A stretch of DNA of 16,539 nt from Patescibacteria group bacterium (GCA_030916835.1 JAUPWA010000016.1:1-16539); one strand, 5' to 3'; positions 1 to 14,080 are shown, numbered from the stretch's first letter. Translations and numbers: made by a program. Notes: generated from the sequence alone by a model not told the origin.

Positions 1-2
1 GC

Positions 3-410
3 GTGAGTAACAGCACTGCAGTGCAGTGTGCTACATGGGCCTCTCTGTGTACCATCATTGGTGCAGAGGCGAAAGCGCAAGAAGAGGGTGCGGTTATCCT
101 GTCTAGCTTTTTTGGACTCAATGCCGTACTACACGCACATACAGATGATGACACTCTCGAACCGTTGCTGCATATGCAGGAGGCACTTGTTAAAGCCTTG
201 TCCAGAGCGGGCATTATACCGCCTGTGTATATCATCGATGTACATGATCCCCAGATAGAGTTGATACGCCACTACCTTACGGAGATACCTGGCCAACAGA
301 TTCCGATGTATTTCGATTCAAGATCAACGAGCCCAATCCAAGATATCCTTGGGCAGATATTGGAGCGTCTTGGCAACGAAAGTACTGAGCTGGCTGTAGC
401 CGCAGATTGA
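3..410 (+). CDS. Hypothetical protein, possibly 5'-truncated at window edge
   Basis: An open frame runs from a GTG at base 3 to a TGA stop at 408-410, giving 135 residues. The GTG lies at the window edge, so no ribosome binding site can be seen and the real gene may start further left. I do not recognise the family. The protein has alternating hydrophobic and charged stretches (for example VYIIDVHDPQIELIRHY near residues 75-91), which suggests a small soluble alpha/beta domain. There is no signal peptide or clear membrane segment. A strong hairpin terminator starts 7 nt after the stop, which supports a real transcription unit ending here. Function unknown. Confidence 0.55.
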   Translation: MSNSTAVQCATWASLCTIIGAEAKAQEEGAVILSSFFGLNAVLHAHTDDDTLEPLLHMQEALVKALSRAGIIPPVYIIDVHDPQIELIRHYLTEIPGQQIPMYFDSRSTSPIQDILGQILERLGNESTELAVAAD

Positions 411-416
411 AAACCC

Positions 417-453
417 CGCCCCGCACGAGCATTCGCTCGCGCGGGGCGATTTT
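417..453 (+). terminator. Intrinsic terminator after the first gene
   Basis: Arms CGCCCCGC (417-424) and GCGGGGCG (441-448) extend inward with CGAGC/GCTCG and one A-C mismatch around an ATTC loop, followed by ATTTT. The GC-rich stem with a short T run directly after a stop codon fits a rho-independent terminator. Confidence 0.75.
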
Positions 454-695
454 AGGCGACTTGCGAGGTTCTTTAGGTGCGGTAGGATAGTACAGGACCA
501 AATCAGCGCATGGCATAGCGACCCCCATCGACTGTACGACTGAGCGTGGCCCAAATCTTAACCATACCATTTTAGTGCGTTTGCTAATGGGCGAAGTGCC
601 TCTCCTCACTCCCGCAAACCTGCATAAGCAGGTCTCATGTGTTTGCATAGGTTTTAGTGTATTATTCATACTTCTTTTGTCTTATATATCCCTCT
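454..695. other. Intergenic region upstream of the SulP gene
   Basis: About 240 nt with no credible gene. It contains a nested hairpin at 614-646: inner arms ACCTGC/GCAGGT around ATAA, outer arms GCAAAC/GTTTGC. AT-rich sequence follows at 655-690, where a promoter for the SulP gene would be expected, but no confident -35/-10 pair is visible. Open frames on the minus strand here cross into flanking genes and look like chance. Confidence 0.5.
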
Positions 696-2369
696 ATGAA
701 AATTCGTGCGCACAATGTTAAACAGCTCGTAGCAACAAACTGGAAGTCTGGCCTCACGGTAGCACTCATCTCAGTCCCGTTGTCTATCGCACTTTCAATA
801 TCCTCTGGTGCAGGCCCTCTACCTGGCCTTATCACAGGCATCTGGGCTACCGGCATCGCGGCACTCTTTTGCAGCAATAACTACAATATCATCGGTGCAG
901 CAGGCGCACTCACGACCGTCCTTTTTGCCGCTCAACTTGAGGCGGCGCACGGCCTTGGGCCAGCTATTTTACCTCTCCTTGCGATAGCAACTGGGCTTAT
1001 TTTGTTTGTTGTTTGGTTGGTTGGTGCAAGCAAGTTTCTGTACTTCATACCCTCGAGCGTTATGTATGGCTTTGCTGCAGGCGTTGCAATTAGTATTGCT
1101 GCGGGGCAGCTATTTGATGCGACCGGGTTGCTTTTGAAACGCACCGGGAGCTTTTTGGGTGATACCTGGTTGTTTGCACAACACATCGCACAGATAAATA
1201 CCACCGCGTTTGCGGTATTTGCTATCTCGCTCGCACTCATCCTCATACTCAAACGATATGTGAAGCGTGTCCCTGCGATTATCCCCGTGGCGATCTTGGG
1301 TATTTTCTTTGGGTTCGCAGAAAAACATTTCTTCCCCCTTAACTTACAGCTTCTTTCTGATAAGTTTGGGACACTCCACGGCACACTCGCACAGCCACCC
1401 CATCTCGAAACACTTGCTATTGTATTGCGCGACCATGCTTTTTTCTTTAGCCTCTTTCAGACAGCGGCACTCATAGCGGTCATCGGGATTCTTGAAACCC
1501 TCATCACTGCGCGTTTAGCGGATAAAATCACCCGCACCGAGTCCTCTAGTGGTCGCGAAATTTTCGGTCTCGCGCTCGCTAACATCGGCTCAGGCGTTAT
1601 GGGTGGTCTACCAGCAACCGGTGTGTTTATCCGCACTGGCGCAAACATCAAAGCGGGCGCCACGCACCGCACCTCAGCGCTTATTGCAGCGCTCCTCACT
1701 GCAGTCATTACCCTCGTGGTACTCCCCTTCTTCTCTTATCTTCCTGCAGCGGTTGTTGCCGCAATGCTCGTAAACACCGCAATAGGACTCATTGAGGTGT
1801 CACTGTTTAGAGAGCTGTGGCACTTTGAAAAATCGAGTTTTTGGATCATGGTGCTTGTTGCTGCTGTCACAGTGGTACGCAATGCTGGCGATGCGGTCGC
1901 CGTGGGAGCAGGCATTGCACTTTTCCTCTTCATCAACCGTATAAGCCACGGCCGATTTGATGTGTGGTATCGCTTCGCGGACGGCACCACAGCCGAAGAA
2001 AAAAATCAGCGCACTATTCACTTTACTCATGGTAAAAAAATTGAAGCCATAACCTACAGTCTTGCAGGCCACATGGGCTACATCGACGCCGGTCACCACG
2101 CGGCAAATTTCCGCCACCTGGCACACAGTAGCGACGTGGGGGCTGTCATTGTACGTATACGCAACCTCTTTAGCATTGACCACGAAGGGCGCGAGATGCT
2201 CGGAGAAGCAATGGAGGAGCTCATGCATCACGGCAAAAAGGTATATATCTCATCTGCGAGCGAGGACATGGTGCATTACCTCACTCAAGTAGAACCATTC
2301 GCAGCTATGCAGAAAAATGGTCAGTTTGCCCCCAAAGCAAGCGAGGCCCTCACCCTCATCCGCGCCTAA
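696..2369 (+). CDS. SulP/SLC26-family inorganic anion transporter with C-terminal STAS domain
   Basis: This is a 557-residue inner-membrane anion transporter of the SulP family. The N-terminal stretch SGLTVALISVPLSIALSISS and the following GAGPLPGLITGIW are the family's first-membrane-segment signature. About 10 or more hydrophobic segments fill residues 15-415. Residues from about 435 to 550 form a soluble STAS domain (IHFTHGKKIEAITYSLAGHM... to the end), normally cytoplasmic and regulatory. I chose ATG 696 over a GTG at 657 because the extra 13 residues do not fit the family and neither start has a ribosome binding site. SulP proteins carry sulfate, bicarbonate, chloride or dicarboxylates; the sequence alone does not decide the substrate. 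The gene stands alone, convergent with rpoD, and ends 3 nt before a bidirectional terminator. Confidence 0.93.
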   Translation: MKIRAHNVKQLVATNWKSGLTVALISVPLSIALSISSGAGPLPGLITGIWATGIAALFCSNNYNIIGAAGALTTVLFAAQLEAAHGLGPAILPLLAIATGLILFVVWLVGASKFLYFIPSSVMYGFAAGVAISIAAGQLFDATGLLLKRTGSFLGDTWLFAQHIAQINTTAFAVFAISLALILILKRYVKRVPAIIPVAILGIFFGFAEKHFFPLNLQLLSDKFGTLHGTLAQPPHLETLAIVLRDHAFFFSLFQTAALIAVIGILETLITARLADKITRTESSSGREIFGLALANIGSGVMGGLPATGVFIRTGANIKAGATHRTSALIAALLTAVITLVVLPFFSYLPAAVVAAMLVNTAIGLIEVSLFRELWHFEKSSFWIMVLVAAVTVVRNAGDAVAVGAGIALFLFINRISHGRFDVWYRFADGTTAEEKNQRTIHFTHGKKIEAITYSLAGHMGYIDAGHHAANFRHLAHSSDVGAVIVRIRNLFSIDHEGREMLGEAMEELMHHGKKVYISSASEDMVHYLTQVEPFAAMQKNGQFAPKASEALTLIRA

Positions 2370-2372
2370 CAT

Positions 2373-2399
2373 AAAAAACCGCCCACTGGGCGGTTTTTT
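2373..2399. terminator. Bidirectional terminator between SulP gene and rpoD
   Basis: A 12-bp perfect stem (AAAAAACCGCCC / GGGCGGTTTTTT) around an ACT loop has a T run on both strands. It sits between two convergent genes, 3 nt after one stop and 11 nt from the other, and should end both transcripts. Confidence 0.92.
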
Positions 2400-2410
2400 A
2401 TTTCAATCAA

Positions 2411-3691
2411 TTAGTAGCTGCGCAGACGCTTAGCCTTTTCGTGAGTGCGGATGCGCTCTAAGGCTTTAGCTTCGATTTGGCGTATGCGCTCGCGCGTCAC
2501 CCCAAACTTCTTCCCCACTTCCTCAAGCGTGTGGTAGATACCATCTTCAAGCCCGTGGCGCAGCTTAAGAATCTCTCGCTCCTTAGGTGAGAGCTCTTCA
2601 AGGATTTCGCGCAGCTGGTCGGCGAGGATACGGCGCGCCACCTCTTGGTCAGGAGAGAGGATCTTGTCGTCTTTGATAAAGTCGCCAAGCACGGAGCGGC
2701 CATCTTCATCAGCGTCGCCCACCGGTGACTCAAGAGAGACCGTGTCTTGGTCAATCTTTTCAATTTGGTAAATTTTCTCAACATCAACACCCATTTCAAG
2801 TGCGATCTCCTCAGCGAGCGGGTCGCGACCAAGGTCCTGGCTTAGGCGGCGCGCAACTTGCTTATACTTTGCGATAGTCTCCACCATGTGTACCGGGATA
2901 CGGATGGTGCGGCTTTGGTCAGCGAGCGCACGGGTAATTGCCTGGCGGATCCACCAGGTGGCATAGGTTGAGAATTTATACCCCTTGGTGTAGTCAAATT
3001 TATCAACAGCTTTAAAGAGACCGAGGTTACCCTCTTGAATAAGGTCTAGGAGGGTTAGGTCAGGGCTGCGGCCAACATACTTTTTTGCGATAGAAACCAC
3101 GAGGCGCAAGTTTGCACGTGCCAAGAGATTGCGCGCCTCAGCCTCGCCGTCGACGATGCGCTTGGCAAGGTCGCGCTCTTCTTGAGCATTAAGCAGGGGG
3201 TACTTACCGATCTCGCGCAAGTACATTTGAATTGAGTCATACTGCGAGTCTGAGCGGCCGTAGCCTTTCTCGGGCACATCTGCCTCGATCTCGAGCATGC
3301 CACCACCCTCAAGCACGTCGATGTGTGCGCTCGCAAATTTGTCATAGAGCTCCTCAAGAAACTCAACATCTGTCTCGATGGTTGGGAACGCCTTGAGAAT
3401 TTCATCATAGGTAACAAAGCCACTCTGGCGACCACGCGCCATGAGCCCCTCGGCCTTTTTGTCGCGATCATTAGAGCTCTTTGCCTTAGGGGTTGCCCCT
3501 TTTGAAGCCGTCTTTTTTGTTACGACCTTTTTAGGCACAAGCGTTGAGCGTCGCTTTGCCGCAACATCACGAAATTTCTTTGCCTTTGCGGTTACGCTCT
3601 TTGCGCCCGCTGGCTTCTTCTTTAATTTTTGCTTCCCCGACGACTTCGGAGCCCCAGCTTTGCGCTGGGTCTTTGCCTTGGTTTTAGCCAT
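2411..3691 (-). CDS. rpoD: RNA polymerase primary sigma factor (sigma-70)
   Basis: This is the housekeeping sigma factor that directs core RNA polymerase to -35/-10 promoters. It has 426 residues. Residues 1-80 are a lysine/arginine-rich low-complexity tail (24 Lys and 5 Arg by count, only 3 acidic residues). A region 1.1-like segment follows at about 82-130. Region 1.2 is at about 149-182 and region 2 at about 184-255, with the core-binding LLDLIQEGN motif (214-222) and the -10 recognition segment FSTYATWWIRQAITRALA (240-257). Region 3 covers about 260-340 and region 4 about 355-420, with its helix-turn-helix at EVGKKFGVTRERIRQIEAKA. The promoters visible in this window match the sigma-70 consensus, as expected. 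It lies 17 nt downstream of dnaG and has its own promoter. No ribosome binding site is visible before the ATG. Confidence 0.97.
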   Translation of the reverse strand: MAKTKAKTQRKAGAPKSSGKQKLKKKPAGAKSVTAKAKKFRDVAAKRRSTLVPKKVVTKKTASKGATPKAKSSNDRDKKAEGLMARGRQSGFVTYDEILKAFPTIETDVEFLEELYDKFASAHIDVLEGGGMLEIEADVPEKGYGRSDSQYDSIQMYLREIGKYPLLNAQEERDLAKRIVDGEAEARNLLARANLRLVVSIAKKYVGRSPDLTLLDLIQEGNLGLFKAVDKFDYTKGYKFSTYATWWIRQAITRALADQSRTIRIPVHMVETIAKYKQVARRLSQDLGRDPLAEEIALEMGVDVEKIYQIEKIDQDTVSLESPVGDADEDGRSVLGDFIKDDKILSPDQEVARRILADQLREILEELSPKEREILKLRHGLEDGIYHTLEEVGKKFGVTRERIRQIEAKALERIRTHEKAKRLRSY

Positions 3692-3702
3692 AACGTGGGA
3701 GT

Positions 3703-3731
3703 ATTATATCACATATATCGACTTTTGACAC
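3703..3731 (-). promoter_or_regulatory. Promoter for rpoD inside the end of dnaG
   Basis: On the minus strand, GTGTCA (3726-3731, 4 of 6 consensus bases) is followed after exactly 17 bp by a perfect TATAAT (3703-3708). The -35 lies in dnaG coding sequence and the -10 starts just after the dnaG stop. The expected transcription start is only about 5 nt before the rpoD ATG at 3691, so the transcript would be nearly leaderless. Confidence 0.65.
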
Positions 3732-5334
3732 GCTCCTTGGCTACTGCGCGCTCAATGAACCCAAGCATGTCGGCTGCGATCTGCGCTTCGCTCGTTTGCT
3801 CATTAATCTCTGTCTCAAAGCGAAAGCGCCACAGTTCTCTCTGTTCAGCAATTCGCTCTACAAAGGTGTCGATATATGATTGTCCTAGTAATTCGACCAA
3901 TTTTTGCTGTTGCGGAGTTTCGGGCCCAAAAACAAAATACAGCATAGCAATTTTCTTCTCCATTGCGGTGAGCTCGTCGTGGGCCGGCTGAGTTGATGTG
4001 CTGGCGCCATCTTCACCAACCTCGGTTATTTCAAGCGACACTTTTTGCTTTGCTACCTCTTCCCGCACCGCTGTCTCTGACACCCCCAGCCGCTGGGCCA
4101 CAAGGTGTATAAAGTGCTCTTGCTCAATTTTGCTCTGCATCACCTTAATGAGTGGCAGTACCTGCATCTCAACCAATTTTTTGTACATACGTTCATCCTT
4201 GGCTTGCACTCTGAGCATATCCATAAAGAACTCAACTGCTGTTTTTGAAGTGCGAATAGCGGCTTTAAGAAGCTCGGGGTTCTCTTTCGCCAAATCTGCA
4301 GGGTCCTTACCTTGCGGGAAGGTGGGTACTTTTACATCGAATCCTGCGGCAATAGCCATGAGCGAACTCTTGAGCCCCGAGCGGATGCCCGCCGCGTCGC
4401 CATCGAGTGCCACCACCAAGCGCTTACTAATCTTCCCTAAAAGTGAGAGGTGTTCGGGCGTGAGTGCGGTACCTGAGAGCGCAACCGTAAACGGTAAGCC
4501 CGACTGGTGTGCGAGCACTACATCAAACTGCCCTTCAACAAGCAAGATGCAATCGGCCTTGCGTATAGCGCCCTTTGCTTTATCAAGCCCATACAGGATG
4601 CGCGACTTTTTAAAGAGCGCGGTTTCGGGCGAGTTTACATACTTTGCAGGCTCTTCGGTAGATTCTTTTCCTGGCATGTCTTCAAAGAACCGGCCCGAGA
4701 ATGCCACCACCCTACCCTGCGCATCACATATAGGGAACATGATGCGCCCCCGAAAGCGATCATAGATGCGAGCGGGGTCTTTTTGCGAGCGCGCAGCCAA
4801 CCCTGCCTCTACTATCTCGTCGTGCGTACACCCGAGCGCCACAAGATGGTCGCATAGCGACTGCCAGCTCGCTGGCGCATAACCCAGGCGCCAGTTGGTG
4901 CGTGAGTCGTCTGATACCGCCCGATTAGTAAGGTACGAGAGGACGTCTTCGCGCTTGAGGATCGTTGATTCATAGAACGCTGTGGCGACTTCACATACCT
5001 CTCGCAGCCGTGCGTCCTTCTCTGTATTTTCAGGTTTTCGCGTGTGATCTTGGTGAAGCTCGACTCCCGCTTTTTTGGCAAGCTCGAGGAGCACCGTGCG
5101 AAAGTCGCTCCCCTCGATGCGCTCAACAAACGAAAAGATGTCGCCCTTCTCGCCGCAGCCAAAGCACATGTAGGTGCCGCGCTCGGGTGAGACATGAAAG
5201 GAGGGCGTCCGCTCTTTGTGGAACGGACAGCGCGCCGTGTAATTTCTCCCAGCGCGGCGCAGCTGCACATACTGCCCGACAACATCGACAATATTGAGCC
5301 TATCTTTTATCTGCTGTATTTCATCCCCTGCCAT
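3709..5334 (-). CDS. dnaG: DNA primase
   Basis: Primase makes the short RNA primers for chromosome replication, working with the replicative helicase. The 541-residue protein has the CHC2 zinc-binding domain at the N-terminus (Cys36, His39, Cys57, Cys60), then the DnaG catalytic core. Its Toprim metal-binding residues are visible as Glu267 in LLVEGQFDVV and Asp311/Asp313 in ALDGDAAG. The C-terminal helicase-interaction region (after about residue 400) is weakly conserved, and total length is a little under the usual roughly 600. The start is supported by TAGGAG 6 nt upstream of the ATG. dnaG is followed after 17 nt by rpoD, the classic macromolecular-synthesis pairing without rpsU. The stop is TGA, so TGA is not recoded. 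No convincing promoter was found in front of it, but the gene is divergent from a strongly promoted small gene. Confidence 0.97.
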   Translation of the reverse strand: MAGDEIQQIKDRLNIVDVVGQYVQLRRAGRNYTARCPFHKERTPSFHVSPERGTYMCFGCGEKGDIFSFVERIEGSDFRTVLLELAKKAGVELHQDHTRKPENTEKDARLREVCEVATAFYESTILKREDVLSYLTNRAVSDDSRTNWRLGYAPASWQSLCDHLVALGCTHDEIVEAGLAARSQKDPARIYDRFRGRIMFPICDAQGRVVAFSGRFFEDMPGKESTEEPAKYVNSPETALFKKSRILYGLDKAKGAIRKADCILLVEGQFDVVLAHQSGLPFTVALSGTALTPEHLSLLGKISKRLVVALDGDAAGIRSGLKSSLMAIAAGFDVKVPTFPQGKDPADLAKENPELLKAAIRTSKTAVEFFMDMLRVQAKDERMYKKLVEMQVLPLIKVMQSKIEQEHFIHLVAQRLGVSETAVREEVAKQKVSLEITEVGEDGASTSTQPAHDELTAMEKKIAMLYFVFGPETPQQQKLVELLGQSYIDTFVERIAEQRELWRFRFETEINEQTSEAQIAADMLGFIERAVAKERVKSRYM

Positions 5335-5379
5335 AGATTGCTCCTATTCTAGTCGTTTTACCCGGCCTTGCAGAGGGGG

Positions 5380-5406
5380 TTGACAAAATGATTTAAATAG
5401 TATAAT
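5380..5406 (+). promoter_or_regulatory. Consensus sigma-70 promoter for the 80-residue gene
   Basis: Perfect TTGACA (5380-5385) and perfect TATAAT (5401-5406) are separated by 15 bp. The alternative -10 TAATAT (5403-5408) gives the ideal 17-bp spacer. The AT-rich stretch lies between dnaG and the small gene and points toward the small gene. Expected leader about 45 nt. Confidence 0.8.
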
Positions 5407-5457
5407 ATATACACCGTAAGTACCTGCCTCTTTTGAGGTGCAACATTGGAGTCGAAA

Positions 5458-5700
5458 ATGGCTGAAAGCACGTCCGTCACACCCTTCAACATCGATCTCT
5501 CCACCCCAGGGAGCGGGATCGAGATCACAAGATCCCGAGGGAACACAGTCGTCGTGCCTGAGAAGGACTACGACGAAAAGAGCGGAAGTGGCTACAAAGC
5601 CATCCGCGCTGTTCTCGTCAATACAGGCGAGGGCACACTGACCTTCTACGAAATGGTCAAGCCGATCGACACAGCAGCCGACAAGTACGCTGGCGCATAA
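5458..5700 (+). CDS. Small hypothetical protein, probably strongly expressed
   Basis: An 80-residue protein starting MAESTSVTPFNIDLSTPG and ending TAADKYAGA. I do not recognise the family. It has no Cys, Trp, His or Gln, no signal peptide and no membrane segment. The middle (about residues 20-70: GIEITRSRGNTVVVPEKDY, then KAIRAVLVNTGEGTLTFYEM) looks like a small beta-rich domain. The ATG at 5458 was chosen over a TTG at 5446 because GGAG (5448-5451) sits 6 nt upstream of it. A consensus promoter, this ribosome binding site and a terminator 12 nt after the stop make a complete monocistronic unit. That arrangement suggests abundant product, but no role can be assigned. Confidence 0.8.
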   Translation: MAESTSVTPFNIDLSTPGSGIEITRSRGNTVVVPEKDYDEKSGSGYKAIRAVLVNTGEGTLTFYEMVKPIDTAADKYAGA

Positions 5701-5711
5701 GGCGCCGCAGG

Positions 5712-5750
5712 GCGGGTCCAGTTTTCTTCGGACCCGCTCATCTTCTTTTT
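5712..5750 (+). terminator. Terminator of the 80-residue gene
   Basis: Arms GCGGGTCC (5712-5719) and GGACCCGC (5730-5737) enclose a 10-nt loop and are followed by TCATCTTCTTTTT. It begins 12 nt after the stop codon. Confidence 0.88.
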
Positions 5751-5760
5751 ATACATACAG

Positions 5761-5792
5761 AAAAACCCCGTGACTTGCGCCACGGGGTTTTT
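5761..5792 (-). terminator. Terminator after rpoBC (symmetrical)
   Basis: AAAAACCCCGTG (5761-5772) pairs perfectly with CACGGGGTTTTT (5781-5792). Both strands carry a T run, so it can act both ways. Its position 22 nt past the rpoBC stop makes it the main terminator for that gene and a backup for the small gene. Confidence 0.88.
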
Positions 5793-5814
5793 CGTTTTGA
5801 GTAACTGTTAGAGA

Positions 5815-12657
<6,843 letters not shown>

Positions 12658-12776
12658 ACAATATTCGCGGTGAATTAATAATGAAGCGCGGTTAGTAAAA
12701 ATGAGCCAAAAATTACGAAACGCTCTTCAATAAATCTCAAGGGCTGCGCGGTTCCCTTTAAATTTGATTTGTCGAG

Positions 12777-12821
12777 CTACTTATCCCCAGGTCGTAAACA
12801 CGAAAAATCGGGCGCATACAC
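12777..12821 (-). CDS. Candidate leader ORF (14 codons) upstream of rpoBC
   Basis: On the minus strand AGGAGG (12831-12836 on the plus strand as CCTCCT) lies 9 nt before a GTG at 12821, which opens a 14-codon frame ending in TAG (peptide about MYAPDFSCLRPGDK). An overlapping ATG at 12817 opens a 19-codon frame ending at 12758 but is 13 nt from the same site. This is the only strong ribosome binding site in the rpoBC leader, while rpoBC itself has none. It could be a translated leader peptide or chance; low certainty. Confidence 0.25.
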   Translation of the reverse strand: MYAPDFSCLRPGDK

Positions 12822-12877
12822 TGCGTCCTGCCTCCTTCCTATGAAGCTTTAATTAATGTTTCGTGCCACCCTGTTTT

Positions 12878-12901
12878 GTATCGAAACCCCCTCCTCGATA
12901 C
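12878..12901 (-). other. Hairpin in the rpoBC leader
   Basis: GTATCGA (12878-12884) and TCGATAC (12895-12901) form a perfect 7-bp stem. In the minus-strand RNA the 10-nt loop reads GGAGGGGGTT, a purine-rich, Shine-Dalgarno-like sequence. It lies about 25 nt downstream of the expected transcription start. It has no T run, so it is not a terminator; it may be a protein or RNA binding site. Confidence 0.45.
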
Positions 12902-12932
12902 TCAATCCCGTGCCCTGTTGGTTTCAATAACT

Positions 12933-12960
12933 AGTATATACCCCTCACAGACCCCGTCAA
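12933..12960 (-). promoter_or_regulatory. rpoBC promoter
   Basis: Minus strand: TTGACG (12955-12960, 5 of 6) and TATACT (12933-12938, 5 of 6) with a 16-bp spacer. It is the best promoter in the intergenic region and points at rpoBC. The implied start near 12926 gives an unusually long 5' leader of about 270 nt. Confidence 0.75.
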
Positions 12961-12996
12961 GCCTTTTCCCACACTATCCACACAAAACTAGACAAA

Positions 12997-14070
12997 ATGA
13001 TTAATTCAATGTTTAATACATGCATGGAACAACACCGAGAAGTGCCTTTTATTCGTCTTACTGGCTCCCCTCGCGAGCGCGGACTTGCCCATGGTAAGGC
13101 CGCAAAAGAGCTTATCGAGAAGAATATAGCCTTTTACAAGCGTTTACTTAAGTTAGATGACGCTGTTTTGCTTGAGCAAGCAAAAAAGCTAGCAGGGGTT
13201 ATTGGATCCTTCCGCCCCGCGTTTGTTGAGGAGATGGATGGTATTGCTGAAGGCGCAGGGATAGAGCCAGCGTACATATATATGATCAATGCTCGCACTG
13301 AGCTCTTGGCGCTTGGTGACACAGTACAAAGTGAGTGCGCAACCTTCTACTTCCCACAGACGAGCCTATTATTTGAAAATTGGGATTGGTCTGAGCCTTC
13401 CAAAGAGCTCACCGTCCTTCTCCATATCACGCTTCCTAACGGAAACACTATTCTTACATTCACTGAAGCGGGTATGCTCGGCAAAGTCGGCATGTCTTCA
13501 GCAGGTTTTGGTGTTGCATTTAATTACCTGTATCCAAACGGCAAACTCGACGGCCTGCCCATCCACGCGCTATTGCGTGGATTACTTGAATGCTCATCTT
13601 ACGATGAAGCGCTTACTCTGCTAAAAAACACTTCTCTCGTGGGTACCAGTGGTAATATCTTGCTCGCTAACAACCAAGGCCAAGCGACTGACTTTGAACT
13701 CTCAGGCACCTCTACGACCCCAATCTCTGCTTCTGGAAACTTTTTTGCCCACACCAACCACTATATTGGTGGCACAGAGAATGATCCTGAAGCAGGTAAA
13801 GGCTTCTTACACAACTCATTCGAACGTTATACCCGCACACAAGAAGTGCTAGGTAACCTTTCCTCCTACACCGTAGCAGATGCAGAGCAGGTGCTTACTG
13901 AACGTGGTCCTGGCGATGGTATGCTGTGCCGAGACTTTATTCCTGAAGAAGCGGGCCACACCATGGGTACCGGCACTATTGCTAGCATCGTAATGGACCT
14001 GCCAAACAAGACGATGCGCCTGGCGCTTGATCCACAACACTCAAAAGAATTTACCCCATATCAGCTATAA
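12997..14070 (+). CDS. C45-family (acyl-CoA:6-APA acyltransferase-like) Ntn hydrolase
   Basis: A 357-residue member of the C45 / penicillin acyltransferase-like superfamily. These Ntn hydrolases cleave themselves to expose an N-terminal Cys and then hydrolyse or transfer amide-linked acyl groups. Visible hallmarks are the N-terminal PFIRLTGSPRERGLAHGKA, the AYIYMINARTELL segment before the cleavage point, the likely nucleophile Cys114 in SECATF, the ENWDW motif soon after, and the C-terminal HTMGTGTIASIVMDLPNKTM. The residue before Cys114 is Glu; in the fungal penicillin enzyme it is Gly. No signal peptide is obvious, so a cytoplasmic location is likely. ATG 12997 is the longest start; ATGs at 13009 and 13024 are also possible, and none has a ribosome binding site. 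Substrate unknown. It is divergent from rpoBC and convergent with the GNAT-like gene. Confidence 0.85.
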   Translation: MINSMFNTCMEQHREVPFIRLTGSPRERGLAHGKAAKELIEKNIAFYKRLLKLDDAVLLEQAKKLAGVIGSFRPAFVEEMDGIAEGAGIEPAYIYMINARTELLALGDTVQSECATFYFPQTSLLFENWDWSEPSKELTVLLHITLPNGNTILTFTEAGMLGKVGMSSAGFGVAFNYLYPNGKLDGLPIHALLRGLLECSSYDEALTLLKNTSLVGTSGNILLANNQGQATDFELSGTSTTPISASGNFFAHTNHYIGGTENDPEAGKGFLHNSFERYTRTQEVLGNLSSYTVADAEQVLTERGPGDGMLCRDFIPEEAGHTMGTGTIASIVMDLPNKTMRLALDPQHSKEFTPYQL

Positions 14071-14080
14071 AAAATAGGAT

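Larger units (their letters stand above)
12658..12996. other. Shared upstream region: rpoBC leader and C45 gene upstream
   Basis: A 339-nt divergent intergenic region without a recognised gene. It holds the rpoBC promoter (12933-12960), a 7-bp hairpin (12878-12901), a strong Shine-Dalgarno-like CCTCCT (12831-12836, minus strand) with short ORFs behind it, and two 8-of-9 matches to the DnaA box (TTATCCCCA at 12781-12789, CTATCCACA at 12974-12982). No clear promoter for the plus-strand C45 gene was found. Confidence 0.6.

Noticed and set aside
277..669. 130-residue minus-strand ORF across the first intergenic region
   Set aside because: It overlaps a terminator and the start of the first gene's antisense, shows no family features and has no ribosome site; likely chance.
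5358..5411. Promoter for dnaG (minus-strand TATACT and TAGAAT sequences)
   Set aside because: No -35 at 16-18 bp with more than three matches; TAGAAT would start transcription inside the ribosome site.
12658..12996. Replication origin, based on two DnaA-box-like 9-mers and an intergenic region
   Set aside because: Both have one mismatch, there is no cluster, no dnaA/dnaN nearby and no repeated 13-mers.
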